Of a stretch of DNA of 53,370 nt, positions 25,033 to 41,938 are shown one piece after another. A model generated the notes under the pieces. It saw only the letters and a list, made by a program, of their open reading frames with translations, did no database searches and was not told the origin of the DNA. Made by a program: the position numbers and the translations under genes. Origin of the DNA: Pigoraptor vietnamica (taxonomy: Eukaryota > Opisthokonta > Filasterea); NCBI GenBank assembly GCA_943704525.1, contig CALSCQ010001204.1, forward strand, positions 1 through 53,370, given 5' to 3'. Within the stretch, counting starts at the first letter, position 1. Every line of letters begins with the position of its first letter.

Positions 25033-28000
25033 ATGCGGACGTGGTGCGCGTTTTCGCGACTCGATGCGCTTTTTCTTGCCGTAGTCGCAGCTCTGAGTGT
25101 GCTACACTCCACTGAGGTCGCCGGCGCAGCGACACGTCGGTTATGGCTGCCACAATTCTTTTCCGACAACATGGTGTTGCAAGGAGCGCCCCATTCGGCG
25201 CGAATTTGGGGTGAGTTCAATTCGATCAAACTGAATTCTCGCCGTGCATCAACCATTCCGGGTTCCATCATCCCCTCGGGGCCATCCCGGCGAAACCGCT
25301 GTGAGCGTGCTTCGTGGTGTCTGAACATGCACGCACACTGTGTCACGTCGCTGTTGGCAATCCCCTGAGTCTCCCATTGGCGCAGGATGGGCCACTCCGT
25401 ACACAAAAGTGAGCGTTTTTGTCGGCGACACAGCCGCGCCTACGGTTGTCGCATCGCCCAGTGGGAATTGGACCGCGGAGTTCCCCCCATTGCCGCACGG
25501 CGGCCCCCACATACTCGCGGTGTTGACGGACGGTGCCGCGTCCGAAGTCTTCACGAACGTAATGGTTGGCGACGTGTACTTTTGTTCGGTAAGTGTCAAT
25601 TGTGCGTTGAGCTGAGGTGTCGGGCGCGGCACATTATCACGTCCAGCGGCGACGCCTCGGCGTTGCAAAATATGTGCGACGGACGGCTTCCGCATTGTTA
25701 CAACGCGCATTCATGTCCTCGGTGTCTTCTGGAGCAGTCACTGTTCCCCAGATCGGGCTTGCGGTTGTCGTGCACGGCCGGCCGAAATGACTCCCGCATT
25801 ATGGCACGATCCACTTAACACTTTCGTGTCTCGGCGTCAATGTTGCAGGGCCAGTCCAACATGGCGATGTCGGTCGGTGCGACGTACAACGGCACACTCG
25901 AACTTGCCAAGGCGGCTGCCTATGCGGACCGAATCCGAATGCTCACGACAGCCGTTGGCCTTCCTGCGGGCGATCCCGCCGTCCCCTTGTACGACGCCTA
26001 CTCGGCAGTGAGTGTGCATGGAGTCATGAGATGCGCGGGGTTTGCCACTGGCAGCCGGCTGTAGATGCCACTACGGTGCATTTAACAGGCCGAGTGCATG
26101 GTTGGCGCATGACACTCCGTCGCTGAGAAGCAGCTTTGATGTCCGTGCCGTGGGAGACAACTGTCGGTGAATGACTCGCTTTCCGGCGCCAAAGCCGCGC
26201 TCCACTGACCCGCGGCTGTGTGTGCTGGACATTGTAGGCGCCCTATGTGTGGGGACCCACAACCCCCGAGAATCTCAATACGCCGTTGTACTTTATGGGC
26301 TACGGCAGCGCTCTCTGGTGAGTCAGAGTCCATAATCCCTCTTAAGAACTCAGCTGCGTCTCTTCTCCTTCTCCCCCCTCTCACGCACACGCACCCCTGC
26401 GCGTCCGTTAATGTCAATGAACGTGCTGCGGTTGACTGCCACGTATCGGGCAGCGATCGACAGCCACTTCAATCTGGCTGACATGGCTGCGTGACTGTTT
26501 GCAGCTATTACTTTGCGCGCGATCTTGCTGCGCAACGCAACAGCTCGTCCACCATTGGGATCGTCGTGAGGTGACTTTTATTGCGCGCATGTCATTTCGC
26601 CGGCCCACTTACGTATCTGTCGGGTACTATTGAAGTGCACACCCCGCGGCCGCGCTGTCCCATGTCAATCTGACGAAGTGGCCCTGTCGCCGCGTTTTTT
26701 CTTTGCAGCGCAGTGACAGGCACGCCGATAGAGAGCTGGAGCTCACCCGAGGCCCTTGCGCGCTGCACCATTGACCAGACTGAGCTGCTGATGGTGACGG
26801 CCGGCCTGAACCTGTGAGTGGAAATCTCTGATGGTATTTGGTGTTTTGAATGTGTGTGCCGACTGTGTGTGGGTGCGTGTGTGCATGCGTTGCCGATTCT
26901 AACTTGCCGGTCGGTTTTGTTCCTTCGGCCCGTGGTAACGCGTGAATATCCAGGCACTTTGAGGGCGTCTCCAGGCTGTACAACGCGATGCTCCACCCGT
27001 TCTTGGGACTCTCTCTTAATGCCTTTATATGGTAAAGTGCGCACGCTCGCCGACTTTCTGTGGGCACTGGTCGAGGTGCAATTATAACTATTGGCGGACA
27101 GCAGTAATGCATCGCCCCACTGATAGTGGCAGATCCGCACTAACTGAAACCGCACACTGCGCATGGGTCACCGTGTGCTCCGGCACCCTTGTGACCGACA
27201 TATATTGACGGTCGTTAACAACTGGCTTCGCCCGTCCGGTTCTCCGCTGCAGGTACCAAGGAGAGGGAAATATTGCGTTCTCCACGCACTACAAGTGCCG
27301 CCTCCAGGCATTCATCGACGACATTTCGCACAAGTTTCTGCGAATCGACAGTGCGGCGGGTGGCATTACCCTCGCGACACTGCCCTTCTTCGTCGTTCAA
27401 ATAACGCCCGGCCCGGTCATTCGCGAGGCGCAACAGGTCGGTGGTGGGGTTTCGGTCTGCTGACCGACGCGCAGCTGCTAGTGTCCACCCATAGCCTCTG
27501 CGATGCAAGGTCGCTGCCGCACTTTTTGCTGTGCCTGGCGAGAGTCAGTGGCGGCCGACCCGAGTTCAGATCTAATGTCAGTCCGCCGGGTGGCCGCGCC
27601 AGTGCAGTCAGAAGGCCAGACCGGCCGGTGCCGGCACCGGTGTATGTCTTGACTCTCAGTGTCTCACACGTCTTTCGCCGAATAGGATGCGCTCTCTCTC
27701 CCGAACGTCGCCGCCGTGATACCAACCTATGATCTTCAGTGAGTGAATTGGCATCAATCGATTGGCCGCCCCCGCTCAAGGCACTCGTTTTCGGGGGTGA
27801 CTGGTGCGCCAGTGGTGACATGGTCGGATGATGCGCGTCACGTGCCTGGCCGCAGTGTGAGACGTCGTTTTAAACCAAAACAAAAAAATACGCAGGGACC
27901 CCGATTCGCCGTACACGTCGCTCCATCCTCGAAACAAGCAGGAGATCGCGCGCCGTGTCGCACGCGCCGTGCGCTCTGTCGTGTTCAATGAGAGCGTCAT

Positions 28001-28900
28001 TAGCCAAGGGCCGCTCTTTCAATACGGGGTCGTCGACGGAGGCGACGCGATTAGCTATAGCGATGGTGAGTGTCGTATCTCAGTACGCCATGCGCGTTAC
28101 ATCCAACGGCGCCGTGGTCAATAACCGTAAGATTGCGTGCGGTGCCTCTGTTTGCAGAAGGGACGTCATTGCTTTTGTCGTTTTGGGTCGGTTCCGACGT
28201 CGCCGTTGTGATGCGAGGGTCAGAGAAGTGCTCGACGTGCTGCGACAACGGCACGGACTTTGAGGTGTTGAGCGTCCACGGCGACTGGCGACCTGCCGCG
28301 GCGGTGATCGTCAACGAAACGGCGGCAAGGAATGGCAGCGTCTCTGTGGTCGTGAGGGCGCCTTCGCGGTTTGGGACCATTCGAGGTGTGCGGTATGCAT
28401 ATGCGAACGAACCGCAGTGCACGTTCTACAACGATCAAGGGCTGCCGGCGCTGCCATTTCGCGCGCTCGTCCAAAAGTGAGTCGTGCGCCGAATTCGCTC
28501 TTGTGTTTCTGTGTATTCCCGCACGAGTTTTCTTCGCTGAATGGCATAGCAACTTACACCCTCGTGACGTCCGAATACTGCCCGCTGCAGCGACTCGCGA
28601 CTGCTGCTTGCAGAACAGCCTCAAAGACGCGTGGGGCCGCCTGTACGCGTTCCCACTGTGCCCGTGAAACGTCACTCGAACGTCGCGTACTATGCTGCCG
28701 GCGTGTCGGTGCTGGTCGTGTTGGGAGGCGCGGGTGTGGGCATTGCCGCGGCGGTTGCGTACATGCGAAGATCACAGTCACCAAAGGGGTACAAACAGTT
28801 GCGCTTCTCCTCTCGGCTCAGTGCGCAGGACGACGGGCCATTGGAGCTGGGCGCGCTTGGCGACCGCTCGGTTCTCGCAGCCGTGGATTCGCCAGAGTAA
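25033..28900 (+). CDS. SIAE: Sialate O-acetylesterase-like, membrane-anchored
   Basis: Twelve exons: 25033-25210, 25386-25588, 25849-26007, 26238-26317, 26505-26570, 26709-26813, 26954-27031, 27253-27436, 27686-27738, 27896-28065, 28158-28476 and 28591-28900. The model is 634 residues, all in phase. A signal peptide precedes LPQFFSDNMVLQGAP. The SGNH nucleophile motif is CSGQSNM, where the family has CGGQSNM. IGIVVSAVTGTPIESWS, WYQGEGN and the catalytic-His motif SLHPRNKQEIARRV follow in order. The family removes O-acetyl groups from sialic acids or plant-type glycans in lysosome or secretory space. Unusually, the last exon adds a membrane helix (AGVSVLVVLGGAGVGIAAAVAYM) and a cytosolic tail of about 55 residues, making a type I membrane protein. 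Confidence 0.9.
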
Positions 28901-29400
28901 AGAACTTGTGTGCTCTGGACGCGTACGCCGGGCACACTGCAAGGTGCTTCTTGCCAGTTGAGTGTCCCTGTCTAGGTGTGTATCATTACCCCTGCACACA
29001 CAAAGTGTGTGGTGGAGAAGGCGTGCATGCGGTGACTCGGTCATGCAGTGGCAGGCCTGAGTACGTCGCCAGTCAGTTGCGATCCGAGTCACTTGGCGAC
29101 CTTAGTTTAACTTTTCTTCAGCCATCGCCGCCCACAGTCAGACGAATCAATTCAGCCGAGTGTGCAGGTTTCGCGTTCCCATGTTTCCCCCTTTGGGCAA
29201 TGAAACTGTCATCTCTTCGACCTCAGACGAGTGTAGTGCGTCCGTCTCAAGATCAAGCAGACTGAGGATAAATAAATGCCATTTTTTAGTTCCGCGCTGC
29301 CAGCAACACGGAGAGAAATCACGCCGCACAGGTATTAATAACACCCGACCGTCGACATTAACAAACGCAAAATAAACATAGCCGTCGCCCCCGGCTTCCC
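28901..29400. other. Convergent intergenic region
   Basis: Tail-to-tail spacer between the esterase (+) and CSB (-). AATAAATGCC at 29270 on the plus strand is a plausible polyadenylation signal for the esterase. On the minus strand a TTTATTTTGCG at about 29370 may serve CSB. No exon seen. Confidence 0.55.
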
Positions 29401-34476
<5,076 letters not shown>

Positions 34477-34835
34477 TCTCTCTCGTGTGCGCGAAACGGC
34501 CCAAAGAGACGACGCCGCGCGCAGTGCAATTGAGTCAGACTATCTCATTCCACAGGAAGAATGGCGCATGGAATCGACACGCAAAGCTGGATGCACTCTT
34601 CGGTTCGCGACACAACGCGAATGTTGGAAAAAAATTGTGCTGATCTGGACATGACGACACCCCCGTCTGATTACGTCACGCCTTGCACCCGCACACATTC
34701 TGCGCTTCGAAGAAATGTCGACACAATTACAGTGTACTTGTTGAACGTTCTTGCGCGTGCAGTACGTGTGGGCGCCCCTGTGTGTGAGAGTGTTGAGAAC
34801 TTGTGTGTGATATTCGGTGTATTGGCACCAAGCTC
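34477..34835. other. Intergenic, tandem minus-strand genes
   Basis: 359 bp between the CFAP74 stop and the CSB start. It must contain the CSB promoter. An A-rich patch (GGAAAAAAATTG, 34625) is present; no TATA box is clear. Confidence 0.5.
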
Positions 34836-35897
34836 TCAGATAATAACATAGCCACGGAGCACGACGAGGAACTGCTCCGACACGTCGCCCTTGAGCGTGA
34901 GCTGCAGTGTTGGCGAGACAAACGCGTCAGAGAGGGAGAGAAGATATTCACAAACTTTGCCCAATCCAGCACAAATAACCTATTGACGACGACACATTCA
35001 CACGCCAAAACAGCACCCACGCACCGGCACAGTCGTCTCCACCCATCGGCCAAACAGCTTGTCGCGCGGCGGCGCAAACTGGATGGTGACCGTGCGCCGT
35101 GCGCCAGACTCAATCTGACCCTGTGCGAGACAATGTATGGGGGTTAGGGAGTGCCCGTACAACAGATAAAGACACAAACACACGAACACACATACACAAA
35201 CAGCGCACGCAACGAACCTTGAGCTGCTCGATCGAGAAGCCCTCGGCGGTCGCGTCAGACGAGAGGGCTTCGAACGCATACTCTCCACTCGGCCCCTGCA
35301 CGCGACACGACAAAGTAACGACACGAGTCAGTCGTTAACACGACGTGCAGCGTAACAAGCGTAACAACAGAGTCGCCCACCTTCTTGGCTGCGCCGCGCA
35401 AGTTGCCGATTTCGAGCTCTCGCTTGACGGGCCCCTCTTGCACCATCGGATTGCACTTGAACACGAGCAGCAGGACACGCGCGTCCCCGTGGCCGCGGTC
35501 AACTGCGCACACGCATGCGCACACACAGAGCATAGGGTTTTTAGAAGCCGCCGCAATAAAAGTTCGAGGGAGAAGCAGAGTATGTGTGTGTGTGAGAGAG
35601 TGGAAGCAAGCAGAGCACGTGCGTGTGTGATACTGGAAGTAAGCAACAGAAACACAACGAAGGAAACACCCACCGTCCGCAGGAAGCGAGAAGAGCTCGT
35701 CGCCGTTCCCGGCAACGTCATCCTCCCCAATGACATACATCGTGCGCGACCACGCTCGCCCCTGGAGGTGTATCACGTGCTGCTCTTGCTGCTCGGAACA
35801 AACAAGACCTCTGTTAGAACGCACACACACACACGCACACGCACACGCACACGCACGCACACACACACACGCACACGCACGCACACACACACACACG

Positions 35898-35928
<31 letters not shown>

Positions 35929-38900
35929 GCGCGCAACTGTCACATGCGCGCATGTCCCACCTGCGACGAGACCTGCACACGCGCCGTGTCCCTGTAAAAC
36001 TTGCTCTGGTGGTCGGGCGAGAAGGTGACGACAACCTCGCGCGACTCCCCCGCGGCAAGCGTGGCCTCCGACGGGACAATATCGAACGGGTTCATGTTGT
36101 TCGCGTTGGCCGTCGGCGCAATCGACGCTCGCCGCACAATCGGAAGGCCCGTATCGTAGTCAATGTCCACGTCGTCGACGCCGGCTAGCGGCTCTGGCAC
36201 CTGTATCGACAGTCCCATGTTCGCACGCTCGCGCGCACTCGTCGTGCCGTCGAGAACGATGCGGTAGCTCACCTCAAACGCCGACGTGTTGCGCACGGTG
36301 AACGTCTTGTGCGCTGTCTCGCCAACGAGCACGTCGCCAAGGTCGATGAGTCCGTTCTTGGGCTCGATCGTGACGGTCGGCTGCACGCCCACGCCGCTGA
36401 GACGCACGGGCAGCCTGCACGAGTGCGAGCGAATCTCGAGCACTTCGAAGAACTCGGCCTCCTCCTGCGGGACGAACGATATGTAGAGGTCGTGCTTCTC
36501 CCCGGGCTCGAGGCACCGCAGCGCGTTCAATATGTCAAAGGGGCCCTTCGTCGACAGCACAGAGCTGCGCAGGTGCTGCTTCTCTTCCGACACGTTCTGA
36601 ATCACAATCGACAGCTGCGCAGGCTGACCGAGCGGCACGCGGCCAAACTCAAGCGACCCCTGCCCGCCGTTCGAGAGAATAACAAGCGGCGGAGGAATGG
36701 AACGCGCGTGCACGTCGAGGTACACCGTCTTCCGCACGTCGCACGGCTCGTCCGCGAGGGGGAGACCGTCGCTGTCGGCGGCGTGAACGCCGGGGCGCGC
36801 AGCACGCACAAAGCACGACAGGCGAAACCACCCGTCGATGCCCGTGTGCGCGCGCTGCTTCTGCAGCCTCAGCGCAAGCTGCCGCTCGAGGACTTCGGCG
36901 TCCAGCTGCGACGGTATCGCCGCGAGCGAGCTGCCGTCCTGCATGCCCGCCATGGTCGATCCTTTCACGCCGCCCGCGGCACGCGCGAGGTTCACGTGAG
37001 ACGAGCGCGTCGAACCCGCGCGAGACAGCGTCGGACGTCCGTCGGCGCGCGAGGACGGCCTCGACCCACCGCCACCGCCACCCGCAGCACCGCCACCGCC
37101 GCCGCCGCCGCCACCGACGATTCGCTGAAGGGCCGGGTTCTTCTTGGGCATTCCCGTGGACGACGACGATGCCGTGGGACCCACGGCGTTCGGGTTCGCC
37201 GCTGCCTTTCCCGCAGGCTTGCGCCCACTCTTTCCGTCGTCACCAGCAGCGGCGTCGTCCCCAGCGACCGACTGGTGGTCGTCATTGTCTCCCGCGTCCT
37301 GCTCGGCGGGCGCATCCGGCTCGTCCTCTTCGCCAAAGTCCAGACGCGGCGCGAAGGTAACCGAAATGCGCGTGCGCTGGCCGGGCTGGAGGATGCCGAC
37401 GACCGGACTGACCTTGATGGGGGCGCCGTCGGGCACCTGAAACTCAAACGCCTGCGGTGTGCGGTCCGTGTTCGTCGCATAGATCGACTCTGACATCTCG
37501 TCCCCGATGGCTGTCGGGAGCAGTTCGATGACAGAGCTGGAGAGGCGCACGGGCGGGTGGATGCCGACGCCGGTGCATGGCAGCAAAAACTCGCGGCCGA
37601 TTGCCGACCGCAGGCGCAGGGGGAACGAGAACTCGCCCGCGGACATCGGGCTGAAGATGGCGTCGAGGTGGATGTGCTCGTAGGGTAGCAGCGTGCCAAA
37701 GCCGTCGTTCGGCTGCACCTCGGCGTGCTTCGGGAGGCCCACAAACCCAAACTGCTGCGGCAAAGCAGAGCGGTTCGTGATGATGAACGGCACTCGCACC
37801 GACTCGTGCACCGTCGCGGGCCCAAAGTCGATCGAGGCGACGTTGAACTCAATGTCCGAAGGCGTCACCATCGCGCGGAGGCGGTAGGGCACCGGCAGCA
37901 CCTGTCCGTGGACGCGAATCTCCAGCGGGACGTCCAGCTGTCCAGACACGGGGTCCATGTGCTCCCTGCACGCCTTGAACAGCGCAGGGCCGGGAACGAA
38001 CCGCAGCTGCGCCGTCAGCGACGAGTGCGCCTGCACGAGCGCCGTCTTCTTGGGTGTGATCTCGAGGAAGCCCTTGAGCTCGCGCGGCACGTTGAGGCGG
38101 ATGCGCTGCGCCACAGAGCCCCTGTTGAAGATCTGCAGCACGTCGCGGTACATCCGGTCGAACATGCACACGCGCAGGTCGACCGTGTCCCGCCCCACAA
38201 AAATGGGCACGTCCGTCCCCCGGCCCCGGAGGTACAGGCGCTGCGGCTCCACGCTCGCGTCCCCGAACACGACCTCAAACGACGCCTCCATCGTGCCAAC
38301 AGCCGACGGCGCAAACGCAAAGTCAATCGTCACATGAGAGTACGCGCCGACCTCCCCCGTCTCGCCCTTGCGCACGACGATTCCATATCCAAACTCGGGA
38401 AGGCCCGTCGCCGCCGGCTGCGAAAGGAGGTTGTCGGCGGACGATCGCCGAGTCTCCATTGCCGATGTCTGCGAGTCCACGAGGGCCCCGTGCGACATGG
38501 CAGGGGACGCGCCCGCGCTCGGCATAACAGGCGACTGGTGAACGTTCGCGTGGTGCGCGTGCGGTTGCGCAGTCGCGAGTGCCGGCGTTGCGGAACGCGA
38601 CGTCCCCGTCGGCGGCTGAGCCTGCAACTCCGCGACGGGACCTTCCGTCTCGATGCGCTGACCGTCGGCGTCCAATCGCACGATGCGGTAGCTCGTGGGA
38701 AGAGCGCCCTCGCCGAGAATCTTGACCGAGCGGACGACGCTCTCCCCGAGGCACACGTCGCCAAAGTCAATGGCCGTCGCAGAGAGGCGCGCGTGGCACT
38801 TGCGCGTGACGCACTCGATGGGCAGCGTGAACGGGCCCGTCTCGGCGAGGAAGTGGAGCTCGCCGGTCAAGTCCTCGTTCACGAGGGGCTTGAAGACGAC

Positions 38901-41207
38901 CGTCACGTCGCACGTGAGGCCCGCAGAGAGGTGCCCGGGGGGCGTGTGCTCGAGCGACACAAACTCGGAGAGGTTCGCCGGGATTTCGAGCGGGCGGAAC
39001 GTGTTGACCGAGTACGAGATGTTCGTGAACGTCACCTTGCGGCGGTACACCTTTCCCACCTCAAAGTCCTTGAAGACGACGCGGTCGGGCTTCGCAGAGA
39101 ACGCGGTGCCCTTAAACTCCTTCCCGGCGACGACCTGCTTGCGCACGACGCTCGCGCGCAGCTTCCCCAGCGCCTCACACATCATCTCCTTCTCCATCTT
39201 GCTAAGCTGGTGACCGGTCGCAGCCCCCCCTTCGCCACTGGCACCCTGTGCGCCCGTTCCCGACGACTGTCCCGCGGCCGCAGCGGCCTTGCGCGCCCCA
39301 CGACCGCCCATGGCCTCGCTCCACATGCCCTGGAACTCGGGAATCGCGAGCATCTCGTCCTCGCTACTCGCAGTGCTCTCGTCCTTGTCGCTCGCCGCCC
39401 CTCCGCTCTCGCCCGCGGGCGCTCCCGGCGCGTAGTTCGTCGTCGACGAAATTTGACCGAGCGTCGGAGACGCCAGCTTCGTGGGCGACTCGTCGCGGTC
39501 AATGCCAGAGGGGCGCCGAAGGATCGTCGCGCTCGCAGACCCCAGCGTCACGCTGCGGTCGAGGTCACGCGAAGTGTACGAGAGCGAGCCGTCTTCTGAC
39601 GTCGGGCTGTCCGTGCGCTTATCGGCGTTCTTCCACCGACGTGCGCGCGCCGCACGCCGACGCTTGCGCGCTTCCTCGTCAAACACGGCGTCGAGCTCCT
39701 CCTGGACCCGCTCGTCGCGGTCCTCCCTTCGCTTGCGCAGCGTCTCCTCCGCCACGAGCCTCTGCACAATCTCTAGCTGTCGCTCCGACTGCCGCCTCTC
39801 GTGCTCGCGCCGCTCCTTCTCCTTGAGCTGCCGCGCGAGGCGTTGCCGAAAGACGACGTCGGGGTTGCCGCCCTGCTGGAGAATCTCCGCGCGCTCCTGC
39901 GCCTCCTTCTCTGCCGCCGCCGACGCCGCCTTGGTCCGTCGCTCGTGCCGCGCCGCGATGGCTTCACGTATCTGGTCCATGTTCCCTTTCAGCCCGAGAA
40001 TGGCACCCATACGCTTGTCGTACTCGCTGCGCGCGCGTTCCGCAGCCGCGGCGTCGCGATCCTTGCGCTGCGCCAGCGTCACCTCGAGCCGCTCCGTGGC
40101 CTTTCGGTGGCCGTCGCGCGCAGCATCGAGGGCGCGGACGATGCGCTCCTCCTGCTCCCTCCACGCCGCAGCGACGCGCGCCTCGTGCCGGCGACGGCGA
40201 CGCGCCTGCGAGCGGTCAAACTCGGCCTCCTTCGCGGCACGCACGCGCGCAAGTACAATCCCCTCGTGCTCATGCTGCTCCAACACGGCCCGCGCCTCGT
40301 CGCCAAGACCAGCGAGATGCATGCGGGCCAGTTCCGCGCGCGAGAGCTCAATGTCTGCCCTCCGCACGGCACCTTCGGCCAGCTTCACCTCAGCATCCCG
40401 GAGCCGCCCTTGCTCCATGCACTTCTCAAGCGCCCCTTGCAGGCGACGCATACGCTGGTCACGTACGGCGGCGTTGCCGTCCGTGGAAACCTCGCGGAGT
40501 TCGTTCGCAATCCGATTGGCGTCGTCCCGAAGCGCGGCGCACTCGGCGCGCAGCCGCGCGAGCGTGTCGTTCGCATCGTGGACGGCGCGCTGACGCTCAC
40601 GAACCTCGTTGTCTGCGCGCTCAATCTCACGGATTAACTCCGTGTTGCGCTTGCGCTCCGCGCGCTGCGCTTTGGTCGTCATGGTGCTGACGACGCCCGT
40701 GCCCGCGTGCGTGTACCGCTCCAGGATGCGCAGCTCGTCCGCACGCTCAAACTCCGCGTCGTATTCGCTCTCGCTCGGCACTTCAGAGTCGTCAAAGAAG
40801 TCGAGGTCGCTCACTTCGCTAGTTGCCGAATCGGCGCCTGCATGTGTGTGGCAATTCAGGACACAGTGCTCAACAACCCCTCACGTCAAACTTCCAACGG
40901 CCGCGCACATACCCGTGTCGACCTGTGCGTCGTCCTCCTTCTCCACATCGAGCTCCTTCTGCATGTCACGCATGCGCTCGAGCATTTCCTGCTCCGTTGC
41001 GGCTTCGTTCCCGTCGTCATCCTCGTCCGTGTCGGGCGACTTGTGCGGGATGACCTCCACATTATCGTCGAACCGCGCCGAGGCAGCCGATTTGACGCGC
41101 GACGCAGAGTCCGATCGCATCGACGACTTGACGGGTCGCGAAGTGCCCGCACTTCCACGCTCTCCGTTGGGCCGCTCCTCCGCGGCAGGAGGCGTCTTGA
41201 CCTCCAT
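34836..41207 (-). CDS. CFAP74: CFAP74-like ciliary protein (coiled coil plus ASH domains)
   Basis: Seven exons: 40913-41207, 35961-40837 (4.9 kb), 35674-35791, 35381-35502, 35218-35295, 35025-35120 and 34836-34901, giving about 1883 residues. An acidic N-terminus is followed by roughly 350 residues of charged coiled coil (about 140-495), rich in Arg, Glu and Ala. From about residue 650 a series of immunoglobulin-like ASH/MSP domains starts with FKDFEVGKVYRRKVTFTN and PPGHLSAGLTCDVTVVFKP. Repeats of the type IDFGxxxxGE...FxIxNxS follow to the C-terminus. The order coiled coil then ASH matches CFAP74 (FAP74), a component of the C1d projection of the central pair of motile axonemes; CFAP65 and HYDIN differ. 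A Gly/Ser/Pro-rich insertion near position 37050-37280 is low complexity. The acceptor of exon 3 is ambiguous by 3 bases (35791 or 35788). Confidence 0.8.
35820..35934. repeat. (CA)n in CFAP74 intron 2
   Basis: CA with regular CACG interruptions, TG in sense, filling most of the 170-bp intron. Confidence 0.9.
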
Positions 41208-41938
41208 GTTCCAGTTGGACGCACCCGCGTGCGCGCACTACATACAACAAACTACGAATCCGCAGGTCTAAAGTCGTCGCATCGTGCCGAAGAAAAGTCG
41301 CTGCGTCGCTGAAGGTGTCCTTTTCTGCGATATGCACGCAGTGGGTAAGCGTATGCGCAGCACGCAATGGAGAACGCGAGGATTTTAAACTGAAGAGTCC
41401 GTGGAAATATGCGCGTTTGAACGGAGGGCCATCAGTAAGGCCCCAGTCTCCATGGTGAGCCGACCCGGATGCAAATGCGTAACAAAGTAACAGAGCATAA
41501 CATCACCCCGGATGCAAGTGCATGACACCTGCTCAAGCGAAATCTCGGAAAAGTAAATTTCTATTTTTGTGACGCAATGCTAGCGAGATCTCGGTTCAAT
41601 GCCACTTCCCCGCCCACTCATTTTTTGCCTTTTCGGGTGCGTCCCTTTGTTGTTGTGCGGTGAGTGGACTTTCCTGGAACCGACGACGCACGCGACCGCT
41701 GTGCATCTCACTCGCCCTCGCCACTCTTCGCTGTCACACACGTCCCCCGTTCTCCAAACTTGGGCCTTTCGTGGAGGTGCGCGTGTGCGTGTGTGTCTTT
41801 GCGGTTTCTACAGTGTGCGCGTCGTCAGCCAAAGTGCACAAATAGCGGCGCTCACGCACACGGTAGTGATTGAGCTCATCTAATCCACTTTGCAACACAC
41901 GCGACGTGCTTCGTGCCGTGCAGACACAAAGAGAGAAA
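41208..41938. promoter_or_regulatory. Divergent interval CFAP74 / fimbrin
   Basis: 731 bp with no exon. A direct repeat CCCGGATGCAARTGC occurs at 41464 and 41508. GTCTCCATGGTGAG at 41446-41459 loosely resembles an RFX X-box, the ciliary gene element, about 240 bp upstream of CFAP74. A TG-containing tract (41780-41815) lies in the fimbrin leader. Confidence 0.45.

Noticed and set aside
28614-28900. Esterase last exon starting after the AG at 28613
   Set aside because: It leaves the membrane segment out of frame; the acceptor at 28590 restores phase.
37725-39599. 624-codon plus-strand open frame (and 36309-37493)
   Set aside because: Antisense shadow of the CFAP74-like large exon.
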